Both the position numbers and the translations under genes were made by a program. 64,000 nucleotides of DNA, from NCBI RefSeq assembly GCF_003605435.1, contig NZ_QXQB01000001.1:1488001-1552000 (forward strand), in the 5' to 3' direction. The DNA is from Paenibacillus pinisoli (GTDB taxonomy: Bacteria; Bacillota; Bacilli; Paenibacillales; Paenibacillaceae). Shown one piece after another: positions 1-9,415 of the stretch; positions within the stretch are counted from its first letter, which is position 1; each line of letters opens with the position of its first letter. The notes beneath the pieces are model-generated. The model was not told the origin of the DNA. It made no database searches and saw nothing but the letters and a program-made list of their open reading frames with translations.

Positions 1-2456
1 GATTGCGGGAATTTCTTCGCGCTGCTCTCCCAGTACGTGAACGGATCGCCATCGACCGTCAGCTTCGGATCGAATGCCTCCGCTGTCATCGATGTACCGG
101 TTACCGTCTTGCCGAGCGCAAGATTGATCTCCGCTTTCACTTTCGGAAAGGACTCTGAAGCCGTGCTAGGCTCCTTCGAGCCGGTCAGCTCGACATAGCC
201 GACCTTCTTCTCTTTAATGACGCCTACGTAATCAAAGAGGATGAAATCTCCTTCTTCTTTGACAGGCAGATCCGCAATCTTCGTCCCATCCGCCTGGTAG
301 GCGGCAGCAAGCGCATGCGTCCACTTATTGCCTTTCTTCACCTTCAGCGTCGTATCGGAGCCGATCGGCTGATAGATTCGAATGGCATCCTTGCCCCGCA
401 CTTCCACCAGATCATGCTCGCCCTCGTCGAGGTCAAATCCGTTGTATCTGGTATAATTGCCGGCTCTGACGCTGCCGTCCTTCGCCTGAACATCGAAGCC
501 GCCAACAGCAAGCGTCGTATGCTCATCCAGCACATAAGCATCCGTCTTGCTCCAATTGGCCGTCACTTGATGCGTGCCGAAGTCGGTACGGGTTGCCGTG
601 TCCGTCAATTGCTCATAATTCTGGACCAGCTGATCGGCATAGCCGGCAAGCACATGCTTCTGGAAGACGCCGATCGCATCGACCCATGGGCTGGTAACCC
701 CGTTGTAGAAGTCGGCGCTGAGGTTATAGCCCATCGCCAAATTCCAGCGCAGCATATCCTGATCGTCGGTCATCGTCTCTCCGGCGAGGTTATGATGATA
801 GAACATCACCTTGTCTCTCATCAGCATGCCCGACAGCGGGTAATATTCCGTATAGGATGCGGTGTTTTTGCGGTAGCCGAGAATATCCCAGAGGTAAGTC
901 GATCCCATGAACCCGATGGAATCGTCCGCCAGCACATCCGTGCCGTCCTCGATGTACATGCGATGCTTCAGCGCCTCAAAATAATCGCGCACCCCCTTGA
1001 AATAAGCCGTCGACGGGTCGGTCCCCTCCGGAATCGTCTTGTTGAACACATAAGGAGAGTTGCGGATGCCCCATTGATCCTCGAATATGCCGTCGAAGCC
1101 GGCATCCTCAATCAGCTTGCGATGCTCTTCAGCCGTCCGCTCGCGGAAGAACGGATGGCCTGTATGGGCGACATAGCCGCTGTGCGGACCGTAATCCTCC
1201 TGCATCACAGTGCCGTTCTCCTTCTCGACCATAATATCGGCGAGCGTCGTCCCTTCCGGCAGCCGATCCAGCGTCGGCGAGCTTACGCCCCACCAGCTCA
1301 TATTCGTATAAGGCACGACAATATTGCCCTTCTCTTGCGCATTCTTGACGAATTGCTGGAACTTCGCGTTGCCGCCCCACTTCGTATCGGGAGGAATAAA
1401 GTCCGGATAATTCTCGTCATGGCCTCCGGTCTGAAAGCCGACCAGATGGATCATCCCATTGTAGTTCATCTTGTCGATAAATCCGGTCGTCAGATTGTCC
1501 CAATTCGCATCCTTGATCGCGGATATATCTGTCTTATACAGCGGAAGCTCGAAGTACTTGGCTGCATCGTCGCCGAGCTTATCCTGAAGCGAACGGTACC
1601 CGCCAATTCCATTCAGCTCCCGGTAGCTGGCGATAGACTTGGTGTAGTCGCCGCCAATCTCCAGCACGACAGTCGGGCTGCTCCACTTCTGATCGGCATC
1701 AATCCATGTCCGGTAGTTGTGCACAAACGAGGTTTTGCCGGAGTCGTTGATCTGATGCTTGTAGCCGATCTCCGTCAGCAGCGTCGTCTCGTCGCCCAGA
1801 TCATACATGGCCAGATTGCCGGCATCCGTGCGCATCGCCAGGTACGAAGCGAACATAACGCCCGGATATTGGTCGGAGAAGGAGTTGCTCTCCTGGAAGA
1901 ATGCGTTCTTCAGCTTGGCGCCCGGCAGCATCGGCAGAATCGCGTCTTGCACGCCGCTCTGGCTAATCTTCATCTCATAAGGAAAACGGAACGTCTTCAC
2001 CTTTTGGCTAGTCTTGTTCGCAAGCGTTGCCGTCATATATATCCGGTCGTCATCCCCGAACCGGACATCCACATCTACTTGCAGCGGGCCGCTGTAATGC
2101 AACTGCAGCTCGCCTTCGCGCTTCTTCCATTCATAAGTGAAGGACTCGGCGCTTGAGCTCTGCACAGACGTATCATCGCCCAGAATCGCCCACCACAATG
2201 TCTGGTTGCCGGCGGACAGCTGCTCCGAAACCCCCTGCTGCTTCACATAAGCAATACCACCGTTGTCCTTATAAAAGGCCATTTCGTATTGCTTGCTGCT
2301 CACAATGAGCAAGCCTTCCTCTTCATTCAGTTGCATCTTTGCCTTACCTCCGCTGCTCAGCAAGCCTGAGAAGATTAAAATGCAGACAATCGCGACTACA
2401 ATGACAATGCCTATCCATAACGCCAGCCATCTTGTATTCAGCGCCAGCTTCGACAT
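1..2456 (-). CDS. Membrane-anchored DUF6259 glycosidase-like protein, 3' end beyond window
   Basis: The frame is open from an ATG at 2456 to the left edge (818 codons), so the C-terminus is missing. A GGTGGTGG ribosome site precedes the ATG. Residues about 8-30 form one hydrophobic N-terminal helix (signal anchor). A beta-rich section follows, then around residues 380-560 a barrel-like part with NYNGMIHLVGFQTGG, YTNMSWWG and DAGFDGIFEDQWG, typical of DUF6259 proteins, which resemble TIM-barrel glycoside hydrolases. The last visible part (INLALGKTVTG, then DGDPFTYWESS) looks like the start of an F5/8 type C (discoidin) carbohydrate-binding domain. It is the last gene of the sugar ABC transporter unit, so it probably trims or processes the imported glycan. 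The substrate cannot be read from the sequence. Confidence 0.8.
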   Translation of the reverse strand, partial: MSKLALNTRWLALWIGIVIVVAIVCILIFSGLLSSGGKAKMQLNEEEGLLIVSSKQYEMAFYKDNGGIAYVKQQGVSEQLSAGNQTLWWAILGDDTSVQSSSAESFTYEWKKREGELQLHYSGPLQVDVDVRFGDDDRIYMTATLANKTSQKVKTFRFPYEMKISQSGVQDAILPMLPGAKLKNAFFQESNSFSDQYPGVMFASYLAMRTDAGNLAMYDLGDETTLLTEIGYKHQINDSGKTSFVHNYRTWIDADQKWSSPTVVLEIGGDYTKSIASYRELNGIGGYRSLQDKLGDDAAKYFELPLYKTDISAIKDANWDNLTTGFIDKMNYNGMIHLVGFQTGGHDENYPDFIPPDTKWGGNAKFQQFVKNAQEKGNIVVPYTNMSWWGVSSPTLDRLPEGTTLADIMVEKENGTVMQEDYGPHSGYVAHTGHPFFRERTAEEHRKLIEDAGFDGIFEDQWGIRNSPYVFNKTIPEGTDPSTAYFKGVRDYFEALKHRMYIEDGTDVLADDSIGFMGSTYLWDILGYRKNTASYTEYYPLSGMLMRDKVMFYHHNLAGETMTDDQDMLRWNLAMGYNLSADFYNGVTSPWVDAIGVFQKHVLAGYADQLVQNYEQLTDTATRTDFGTHQVTANWSKTDAYVLDEHTTLAVGGFDVQAKDGSVRAGNYTRYNGFDLDEGEHDLVEVRGKDAIRIYQPIGSDTTLKVKKGNKWTHALAAAYQADGTKIADLPVKEEGDFILFDYVGVIKEKKVGYVELTGSKEPSTASESFPKVKAEINLALGKTVTGTSMTAEAFDPKLTVDGDPFTYWESSAKKFPQ

Positions 2457-2515
2457 GTAACCACCACCCGTTCCCTATGTTAAAACCTTCCCCCAAAATT
2501 CCTAGAGGAAGTAAA

Positions 2516-2562
2516 GCGGGGCTGCCCCCGTAGATGCAGGCATCTACCTGGGACAACCCCGC
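2516..2562 (-). terminator. Hairpin between sugar-binding protein and DUF6259 gene
   Basis: GCGGGG (2516-2521) pairs with CCCCGC (2557-2562), and an inner GTAGAT/ATCTAC pair lengthens the stem. On the minus strand it is followed by TTTACTTCC. It lies just after the lipoprotein stop. Since the next gene starts 60 nt further on, it is probably a partial terminator or mRNA-stabilising hairpin that keeps lipoprotein levels above those of the downstream gene. Confidence 0.6.
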
Positions 2563-2572
2563 ATGGTCATGA

Positions 2573-4009
2573 TTAAGGTTGAATTGTATCGTAGAATTTC
2601 TCTTGCATGAACTTGGCTGTATTTTCGAGCTGGACTTTCATGTCTACGCCCTTCTTCGAGAATACTTCTTGGATCACATTCGTCATCGCGCCGTAGAAGT
2701 CTTGCGTATTGTATGGCGATTCAGCTTTGCCGTCGATCAGCTTCATTGTTTCTTCACCGTATTGGTATACGTTGTCGTATTTGTTGAACAGAGCCGTTAC
2801 TTTCGCGCCATACTCAGCGTCAGGCTTGAAGTATTGGAATACGGCAGGTACGTAGAATTTGTTTTGACCCTGACGCTCCTGGATGTTTCTCTCCAGCGAC
2901 TCCAGACCTTTGTCGGAGAAGTAGTCGAATGTTGCATAGTAGAATGCGATTGCTTGCTCGTCTTTTGTTGCGTTAGGGTTGATAACCAGGAAGTCGCCGC
3001 CCAGAACGCCGTAATGCTTGCCGCCTTTTTCGTAAGCAGGGATCGGATAGACCAGAATGTCATCCGGCGTCATGCCGCCTTGGTTCAGCGCTTGATCGAC
3101 CGGACCGTCCGGACCTGCGATAACCATTGCCGTTCTGCCTTGTGCGAATGCGCCTACCGCATCGCCCCATCCAAGTGCCCAGTCCTGTGGAATCGCGTTC
3201 GCTTCCCACTTCAGCTTGTCGTAGTACTCGAGTGCTTTCATGCCAGCGTCGGAGTTGAACGTTGACTTGATCTTGCCGTCTTCTACCTTCAGGATGTCGC
3301 CGCCAGCCGTGAACAGGAAGTTGGTCCAGTTCCAGCCGGATTCATTGCCTTTGCCCATCGGTGCGATACCGGAGATGCCGGCATTCGGATCGGAAGCTGC
3401 TTTAGCCGTATTCAGCATATCATCCCAAGTCCAATCGAACGAAGGGATCGCAATGCCTTTGTCTTCCAGCATTTTTTTGTTAACCGTCACGCCAGTCGGA
3501 TAGCCGCGTTGTGCGATACCGTATACTTTGCCGTTAACCGTGAACAGATCTTGCAGAATCGGGTTCATTTGATCCTTGTACTGGTAAGCGTTGAACAAGT
3601 CGGTAATGTCAGCCGCCCAGCCCTTCTCCGCCAGGAACTTGCCCTCCGAAGCGTACGTGTTGAACAGCGTTGGAGCTTCGTTCGCGCCCATCTTGATGCC
3701 GATTTCATTCGGATTGTACTGCCAGTCGCTCTTGATAACCTCTACATTCGGGAACACTTCATTGAAGCGTCTGATCTTGTCATCTTCCAGCGCGCGGTCT
3801 TCTACGCGGTCAGGAGTCGGGTAATAGATACTGATAGACACTTTCTTCTGAGTGATGTCATCCTCCGCAGGAGGAGCACTGCTCGTATCCGAAGGAGTAC
3901 TGCTCGGGCTCGGGCTTGGCGTAGTGTTGCCGCCATTGCTCTTCCCGCATGCCGCCAGGATGAGAGTGAATGCAAGAACTACCGCAATCATCATCGAAAT
4001 CTTACGCAT
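2573..4009 (-). CDS. Sugar ABC transporter substrate-binding lipoprotein
   Basis: This 478-residue extracellular receptor delivers a carbohydrate to the two permeases encoded upstream. The N-terminus MRKISMMIAVVLAFTLILAAC is a lipoprotein signal peptide with lipobox LAAC, followed by a Ser/Thr/Pro linker (PSPSPSSTPSDTSS). The body (residues about 50-470) has the family-1 solute-binding pattern, including YNPNEIGIKMGANEAPTLF and GRTAMVIAGPDG. An in-frame ATG exists at 4033, but the AGGGGATTTTCAA ribosome site fits 4009. No ATPase gene is present in the unit, as is usual for YtcQ/LplA-type Paenibacillus systems that share an MsmX-like ATPase. The sugar is unknown. Confidence 0.92.
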   Translation of the reverse strand: MRKISMMIAVVLAFTLILAACGKSNGGNTTPSPSPSSTPSDTSSAPPAEDDITQKKVSISIYYPTPDRVEDRALEDDKIRRFNEVFPNVEVIKSDWQYNPNEIGIKMGANEAPTLFNTYASEGKFLAEKGWAADITDLFNAYQYKDQMNPILQDLFTVNGKVYGIAQRGYPTGVTVNKKMLEDKGIAIPSFDWTWDDMLNTAKAASDPNAGISGIAPMGKGNESGWNWTNFLFTAGGDILKVEDGKIKSTFNSDAGMKALEYYDKLKWEANAIPQDWALGWGDAVGAFAQGRTAMVIAGPDGPVDQALNQGGMTPDDILVYPIPAYEKGGKHYGVLGGDFLVINPNATKDEQAIAFYYATFDYFSDKGLESLERNIQERQGQNKFYVPAVFQYFKPDAEYGAKVTALFNKYDNVYQYGEETMKLIDGKAESPYNTQDFYGAMTNVIQEVFSKKGVDMKVQLENTAKFMQEKFYDTIQP

Positions 4010-4155
4010 TTGAAAATCCCCTTTTCCTCTCAAATTTAGCTTACACGCTCATCATAATGTAGGCGCATTCACTAGGGCGATGTGTATTCCTATTCGGATC
4101 ATGTGCAGATTTACGTTCTGTCATAATCTCGCACATAATGACAAATCATCAATGA

Positions 4156-5025
4156 TTAGCCTTTTACTCCGCCAAGGTACAAGCCTCTTAATATAAACTT
4201 CTGGAAGAAGAGGAAGATAAGGATTGGCGGAATCATGACAATGGTCAGGATGGCAAAACGAATATTCAGATCCAGCCGGCGGGCGTTCAAGACAAAGTCC
4301 CGAATGGCCGCAGACAGCGGCTTATTCTCTTGGCTCAATATAAAGCTTGGCCAGAACCAGTCGTTCCAGGCGGTCGCGAACACGAAGATCGACAGCGTCG
4401 CGAAGATCGGAATCGACAGCGGGAACGCTATCTGGAAGAACCCTCTAATCTCCGAAGCTCCGTCAATCCGGGCCGACTCGAAGATTTCCACATGGATGCC
4501 GTCCATAAAGGTTTTCAGCAGGAGCAGGAAAAACGCATTGGCGCCTGCCGGCAGCCAGATCGCCGCGAATGAGCCCATCAGGCCGAGGTCCTTCAGGTTG
4601 ATAAAGTTCGGAATCATATACGTCGTCGCCGGGATGAACAGCGTCATCAGAAAGTAGTAATAGATGGCCGACTTCAGCGGAACCTGCATCTTCGACAGCG
4701 CGTAAGCCGCCAGGCCAAGCACGATGACCGTTACAACCATATTGCCGACAAAGATCATCATCGTGTTTTTGAAGTACATCGGCAGATCAATATAGTTCCA
4801 TGCCTTGATATAGTTCTCGAAATGCCATTCCTTCGGGAAGAAGGTCGGCGGGAAGGAGTTGACCTCCGTATTGGCCTTGAGGCCGTTTAGCAAGGAGATC
4901 AGAATCGGATACACCATGCAGCACATCATGATGACCACGAGCAGGTTCATCAGATAATACATCAAGCGGGTGCCCGGCTTTTTCAAATCATAGTTGGATA
5001 TAATGGTGCGTTCTTGCGCCTTCAT
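4156..5025 (-). CDS. Carbohydrate ABC transporter permease (MalG/AraQ type)
   Basis: A 289-residue inner-membrane permease. The start at 5025 overlaps the stop of the preceding permease gene by four bases (ATGA), so translation is coupled. Six hydrophobic segments are visible, beginning with LMYYLMNLLVVIMMCCMVYP. The cytoplasmic EAA loop reads ESARIDGASEIRGFFQIAFP, the contact site for the shared ATPase. The C-terminus FFQKFILRGLYLGGVKG is typical of the MalG/AraQ branch. The frame stays open upstream of 5025, but that part is read inside the neighbouring gene and is not native. Confidence 0.93.
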   Translation of the reverse strand: MKAQERTIISNYDLKKPGTRLMYYLMNLLVVIMMCCMVYPILISLLNGLKANTEVNSFPPTFFPKEWHFENYIKAWNYIDLPMYFKNTMMIFVGNMVVTVIVLGLAAYALSKMQVPLKSAIYYYFLMTLFIPATTYMIPNFINLKDLGLMGSFAAIWLPAGANAFFLLLLKTFMDGIHVEIFESARIDGASEIRGFFQIAFPLSIPIFATLSIFVFATAWNDWFWPSFILSQENKPLSAAIRDFVLNARRLDLNIRFAILTIVMIPPILIFLFFQKFILRGLYLGGVKG

Positions 5026-5945
5026 GATTTTACTCCCCCTCTGTTGTTGATCCGGTATTGAACGATCGCAAGTATGCTCAGCGCGAAGAACATAAGCACA
5101 CCGAGGGCGGAGGCAACGCCGTAATCCTGTCTTACAAATGCATACTTTACAATGAGGAGGGCGTAGGTCAGCGTGGCATTGTTCGGACCGCCGTCCAGCA
5201 TCGCATATTGCGTCTGGAAGCCTTGCGACGTAGCGATCAACTGCAGCATGAGCAGCAGCATAATTTGGTTGCGGATTGCCGGCAGCGTAATATAGCGGAT
5301 GCGGTGCCATATGCCTGCGCCGTCAATCTCAGCTGCCTCGTACCAATCGCGAGGCACTGCAAGTATCGCTGCGAGATAGATCAGCATCGCGGAGCCGAAG
5401 CTTTGCCATGTCTCCATAATGACGATAGACGCCATCGACCAGGCCCGGTCAACCATAAAGTTGATTTGACTCAGGCCAATGCTCTTCAGAACGGCGTTGA
5501 TCGGTCCGACCGGATCATACAGCCATCTCCATACGCCGTACAATACGACGAATGGAACGACATACGGCAAGTACGCCGCTACTCTGGCGAACCCTTGGAA
5601 TCTGCGCATCTCCGAGATCGCCAACGCGAACAGGATCGGCACCCAGAACCCGATCGCCAGCGCGAGCCCCATATAATAGAGCGTATTTCTCACGGACGTC
5701 ATCACATCCCGGTCCGCGAAGACGGTCTTGTAATTGTCGAAGCCGATGAAGGTGTTGCCTTTGACAAAATCTACGTCGTAGAAGCTGTTTAACACCCCTT
5801 TAAAGATCGGAAGCCACAGAAAGAGCGTGAAGATGACAAGAGCCGGCAAGATGAAGATAAATCCCCATACATACCGTTTGTACCTTCCTGGTCGCTGCGT
5901 CTGCGGCTTTGTCTTGCTGATTGGAACAGCCGTTGTTTGCTCCAT
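5022..5945 (-). CDS. Carbohydrate ABC transporter permease (MalF/UgpA type)
   Basis: A 307-residue membrane protein starting at the ATG at 5945, which follows a GAGGGA ribosome site with good spacing. An upstream in-frame start at 5960 lacks such a site. An N-terminal cytoplasmic stretch (TTAVPISKTKPQTQRPGRYKR) leads into TM1 (FIFILPALVIFTLFLWLPIF). The EAA motif is YEAAEIDGAGIWHRIRYITLP. It pairs with the downstream permease to make the translocation pore. Gene order regulator, permease, permease, binding protein, enzyme matches Paenibacillus polysaccharide-utilisation units. Confidence 0.93.
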   Translation of the reverse strand: MEQTTAVPISKTKPQTQRPGRYKRYVWGFIFILPALVIFTLFLWLPIFKGVLNSFYDVDFVKGNTFIGFDNYKTVFADRDVMTSVRNTLYYMGLALAIGFWVPILFALAISEMRRFQGFARVAAYLPYVVPFVVLYGVWRWLYDPVGPINAVLKSIGLSQINFMVDRAWSMASIVIMETWQSFGSAMLIYLAAILAVPRDWYEAAEIDGAGIWHRIRYITLPAIRNQIMLLLMLQLIATSQGFQTQYAMLDGGPNNATLTYALLIVKYAFVRQDYGVASALGVLMFFALSILAIVQYRINNRGGVKS

Positions 5946-6041
5946 TGCGTGGTCCCTCATTCCTTTAGTTAATCTACTATTTATTGTAGATAAAGAGGGT
6001 ACCCCAGAACATGTGCATATCTATTCGGATGATAGGCAATC

Positions 6042-7370
6042 TTACTTTTTCATCTCGCTTGGGCTGATTCCGAAATATTTTTTGAATATTTTGCTAAAGT
6101 GCTCCGGCGATTCGTAGCCGACCTGCTCGGATATTTCATAGCGGCGCAGGTCCGTATTCAGGATGAGCCGCTTGCTCTCCTCCATTCTCAGCTTAATGAC
6201 GTATTCCCATAGATTGTAGCCCGTTTTTTTCTTGAACAAATAGCTTAAGTAATTGGGGCTGACATGGTTTTTTTGCGCAATCTCATTCAAGGTAAGCCCC
6301 TTCTGGGCATAGTTCTGATGAATGTACTTGCTGGAGCGCTCCACAATCATATTGTTCTGCGCGGCGATCTCGTCCTCCGTCGGCTCTTCCTCCGTCTGCA
6401 CGCCCCACTTGAAATCGCCGTAGTAGAACACGTAATGATCCTTGTACTCGCTGCTCCACTGGATCGCCTTGTCCGCTTGCGCATGCACCTCGCCCAGAAA
6501 ATCGCTGCCCTTCAAAATTTGGCTGATGCCGACGACGGCATGGAAGCCCAGAAACTTATGAACGTTGAAGTGAAGGCTCCTGCCGATCATCTCCAGCTGA
6601 TTGACTTTGTCCACGCTGGAGTCGCCATAACGCTCCTCATTCCATTGGATGACAATGCAGATCGCCTGATCCGGCGAATAGAAGGACTGATGGTCCCATT
6701 CCGCGTCCAGCAGCTCATTGGATATGTTAAGCGCCGCATATTGAAGCAGCAGCTCGTCTCTCTCCGACAGCGCGCGGCTGTCGGAAGCAAGGTCCAGCTT
6801 CATTTTTACAACCGCAAAATAAGGCCCTTCGATATTCGTCTCATATTGCTTCCTCAGCTCTTCGATAACAGCTTCGCGGTCACGCGTATCCGCGGCCAGC
6901 ATCCGGTTCATTAGCGTAGTCCGGCCCGGCAGCGGCTCCTGCATATGGAAGTGCTCCCTGAGGTCCGACATCAGCTCATCCTGGTCGCGCACCGTCTTAT
7001 CCATATGAAGCAGCACATGCCGCACGGAGCTCATGAACTGCTCGCTATTCAGCGGCTTGATCAAATAATCCCGGGCCCCCAGCCGGATTGCAAGCTGCGC
7101 ATACTGGAAGGTTTCATGAGCGGATATGACAATAACCTGCACCCATGGCTTGATGATTTTCGCCTGCTGCATCAGCTCGATGCCGCTCATTGAACCCATT
7201 TGAATATCGGTAACGAGCAAATCTATATTTTCCAAACGCAAATAATCCAGCGCTTCATAGCCGCTGTGGGCATTGTAGATATGGCTGATATTAATGCCGG
7301 ATGAGGATAGAAGCGCGGTCAATCCTTCGCAAATAAGCGGCTCGTCATCCACAATAAGAATGTTGTACAT
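6042..7370 (-). CDS. YesN-type response regulator, receiver plus AraC DNA-binding domain
   Basis: A 442-residue regulator. The receiver domain (about 1-120) has the acidic pair VDDE at 8-10, phosphoacceptor D55 in TDIQMG and K105 in LIKPL. The middle section is the variable linker of this family. The C-terminal 100 residues carry two AraC helix-turn-helix units (LTLNEIAQKNHVSPNYLSYL and YEISEQVGYESPEHFSKIFK). It sits 36 nt after the cognate kinase gene and 96 nt before the permease genes. It most likely activates the transporter unit in response to extracellular sugar. An inverted ATCTAC/GTAGAT pair at 5972-5991, just upstream of the permease start, is a candidate target site. Confidence 0.93.
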   Translation of the reverse strand: MYNILIVDDEPLICEGLTALLSSSGINISHIYNAHSGYEALDYLRLENIDLLVTDIQMGSMSGIELMQQAKIIKPWVQVIVISAHETFQYAQLAIRLGARDYLIKPLNSEQFMSSVRHVLLHMDKTVRDQDELMSDLREHFHMQEPLPGRTTLMNRMLAADTRDREAVIEELRKQYETNIEGPYFAVVKMKLDLASDSRALSERDELLLQYAALNISNELLDAEWDHQSFYSPDQAICIVIQWNEERYGDSSVDKVNQLEMIGRSLHFNVHKFLGFHAVVGISQILKGSDFLGEVHAQADKAIQWSSEYKDHYVFYYGDFKWGVQTEEEPTEDEIAAQNNMIVERSSKYIHQNYAQKGLTLNEIAQKNHVSPNYLSYLFKKKTGYNLWEYVIKLRMEESKRLILNTDLRRYEISEQVGYESPEHFSKIFKKYFGISPSEMKK

Positions 7371-7406
7371 CGTCTTCCTCCCTTTCCTGCACGATCTGTA
7401 TGGAAC

Positions 7407-9242
7407 TTAAGCTAGCGGCTCTTCATAAGTCGCCGGCAATATGATGATAGCCGCCGTGCCGTCTTCCTCCCGCTTTCGGTAGCTGAGACCGAACATATTG
7501 CCGAAGTGAAGCTGGATGCGCTGATGGATATTGCGGATGCCATATCCCAGTCTATGGTCAGCCTTCTCATCATTCAGCAGCTGGTCGATCGCGACAATGT
7601 TGGCTTCCTTATAGCCGTTGTCCTCCACCTTGATTGTCACCCGCTCGCCTTCCAGCGCCGCCGATATCCGAATCTCGCCATCGTCGCCCATCAGCTTCAC
7701 GCCGTGGATAATCGCATTTTCGATCAGGGGCTGCAATGAAATTTTTGGAATGCGAATCATCTTGACTGAATCCGGTATATTCCAAATCACCTTGAACTCG
7801 TAAGAGTAGCGCATCTGCTGAAGATTGACATACGCATTGGCATGCTCAAGCTCCTCTTCCAGCCGAATGAGCTCACGCCCCCTGCTAAGGCCAATCTTCA
7901 TCAGCTTCGACAGCTCCTTGATCATCTCCGCAGATTCCGTATTGCCCTCCAGCGTGCTCTTCCAATAGATGCTCTCGAGCGTGTTGTACAGCAAATGAGG
8001 ATTAATCTGCTGATAGAGCAGCTGAAGCTGCGACTCCTTCGCCTTGAGGTCCATGTTGTATTTGTAATGAATCAGCGCGTTCAGCCTTCGCGCCATATCA
8101 TACATAGCCGACATCAGAACGCCGACCTCGTCGCGCCGCCGCTTCGAAGGCGTCTCCGGCACAAGCTTGCCCGGCTCATACGTGCGTACGAATTGAGCCA
8201 GCTTCTGGAGCGGCGTCATCAGCGAGCGCCAGAAATAGACCATGATGACTGAGCCTAGCAGCATATAGGCCACAGTAATTAGCTGAATTATCCGCTTCAG
8301 CTCATTCTGCTGCTTGAGCAGCGATTGAACCGGAATCTGATAGACCAGCTTATGGCCGATCGCATCATTCTGGCTCGCAATATAGATGGAATCAGAGGTG
8401 ATCATCTCATGGGTGCGGAACGGATCTTCCAGGAATGCTTCCTTCTTTGGGTTTCTTATACTCAGGCCATACAGTAAGTCTTCTGGCAGCTCCAGCAGCT
8501 TGCCATTCTGCCCTGGCACCGTCGAACTTAGGATGCGGTTGCCGGAATCGGCATACGAGATGACGCCGCCGGGCAGCGAGACGGAGCGAAGCGATTCGGC
8601 CAGCTTAATGTCCATCCGGGTCGCGATGAGCACACCCAGAAATTCCTTCCCATTATTCACATTGCCTACTGCCCGTATGTAAGCCAACGTATTGATTTTG
8701 GCAAGTCCAAAGTTGTATTCAATAATGTCCATATAACCCGAGCCCCGCTTGCTTATGGCATAATCAAACCAGGCCGGTTTGGTTTTATCAGAAAAAAAAT
8801 AGACGCCCGTCTGCATAATTTGGCGCTTCGGCGCAAAAAAGTAGTAATCATTCGGATCATAAATATAAAGGGAATAATAGACGGCTTCGCCGCCATTGAC
8901 AGGAATGGAATAGCTATTCAGCATGCGATCGACGCTATCGAATTTCCTGACCCGTTCAATTACCGCATCTTTGCCGCTTGGAACGAGTCTCTGCGTAGTG
9001 GGGTTCTGAATAATGGTGGCTGTCACCTTGTTGACCGTTTCGATATCCCGGTTAATGATAGTATGGTTCTGCTTGATCAGCTCGACATAGGCGTTGGTCA
9101 CGTGATTCTTAAGCAAATTCTCTGCCTGATAATTGCCATACCAGTGCAGCAGAAACACAGGACTGACCATCCCCAGGAATAACAAGACGAGCTGCTGCTT
9201 CATGTTCAGCCTCGTAAGCGGGTTGATCGAATTTCCGCGCAT
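7407..9242 (-). CDS. YesM-type sensor histidine kinase
   Basis: A 611-residue membrane kinase. TM1 lies at about 15-35 (LVLLFLGMVSPVFLLHW) and TM2 at about 310-335 (ITVAYMLLGSVIMVYFW), enclosing a large extracellular sensor domain. A HAMP linker follows, then the His_kinase signature QQINPHLLYNTLESIYW with phosphoacceptor His near 416, and an ATPase domain with LIENAIIHGVK and GYGIRNIHQRI. It phosphorylates the adjacent YesN-like regulator. The start codon at 9242 gives the full cytoplasmic N-terminus. The upstream gap (9243-9415) contains a perfect TAAGCGCTTA palindrome at 9390-9399, resembling half of a catabolite or LacI-type operator. Confidence 0.93.
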   Translation of the reverse strand: MRGNSINPLTRLNMKQQLVLLFLGMVSPVFLLHWYGNYQAENLLKNHVTNAYVELIKQNHTIINRDIETVNKVTATIIQNPTTQRLVPSGKDAVIERVRKFDSVDRMLNSYSIPVNGGEAVYYSLYIYDPNDYYFFAPKRQIMQTGVYFFSDKTKPAWFDYAISKRGSGYMDIIEYNFGLAKINTLAYIRAVGNVNNGKEFLGVLIATRMDIKLAESLRSVSLPGGVISYADSGNRILSSTVPGQNGKLLELPEDLLYGLSIRNPKKEAFLEDPFRTHEMITSDSIYIASQNDAIGHKLVYQIPVQSLLKQQNELKRIIQLITVAYMLLGSVIMVYFWRSLMTPLQKLAQFVRTYEPGKLVPETPSKRRRDEVGVLMSAMYDMARRLNALIHYKYNMDLKAKESQLQLLYQQINPHLLYNTLESIYWKSTLEGNTESAEMIKELSKLMKIGLSRGRELIRLEEELEHANAYVNLQQMRYSYEFKVIWNIPDSVKMIRIPKISLQPLIENAIIHGVKLMGDDGEIRISAALEGERVTIKVEDNGYKEANIVAIDQLLNDEKADHRLGYGIRNIHQRIQLHFGNMFGLSYRKREEDGTAAIIILPATYEEPLA

Positions 9243-9415
9243 GACGGCTCCTCCAGTTAGTCAAAGTCGTTCGAACGTCCTATATTCGTATAGGGTCATA
9301 CATGTACTATAGCAAAAAAACAGCGCTTACAGTGTAGTTAATTCTACGCTCTTCCGCCCCTTGCGGGGTCCGAATCGTAGAAATACACCTAAGCGCTTAA
9401 ATCCACCGTTTGAGC

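Noticed and set aside
315..2156. Plus-strand open frame of 613 codons
   Set aside because: It is the mirror of the DUF6259 gene. It has no start signal, and its His/Arg/Leu-rich composition is typical of antisense frames in GC-rich genes.
4156..5310. Permease of 384 residues starting at 5310
   Set aside because: The first 95 codons lie inside the preceding permease gene and do not resemble any permease. The ATG at 5025 has family sequence and a coupling overlap.
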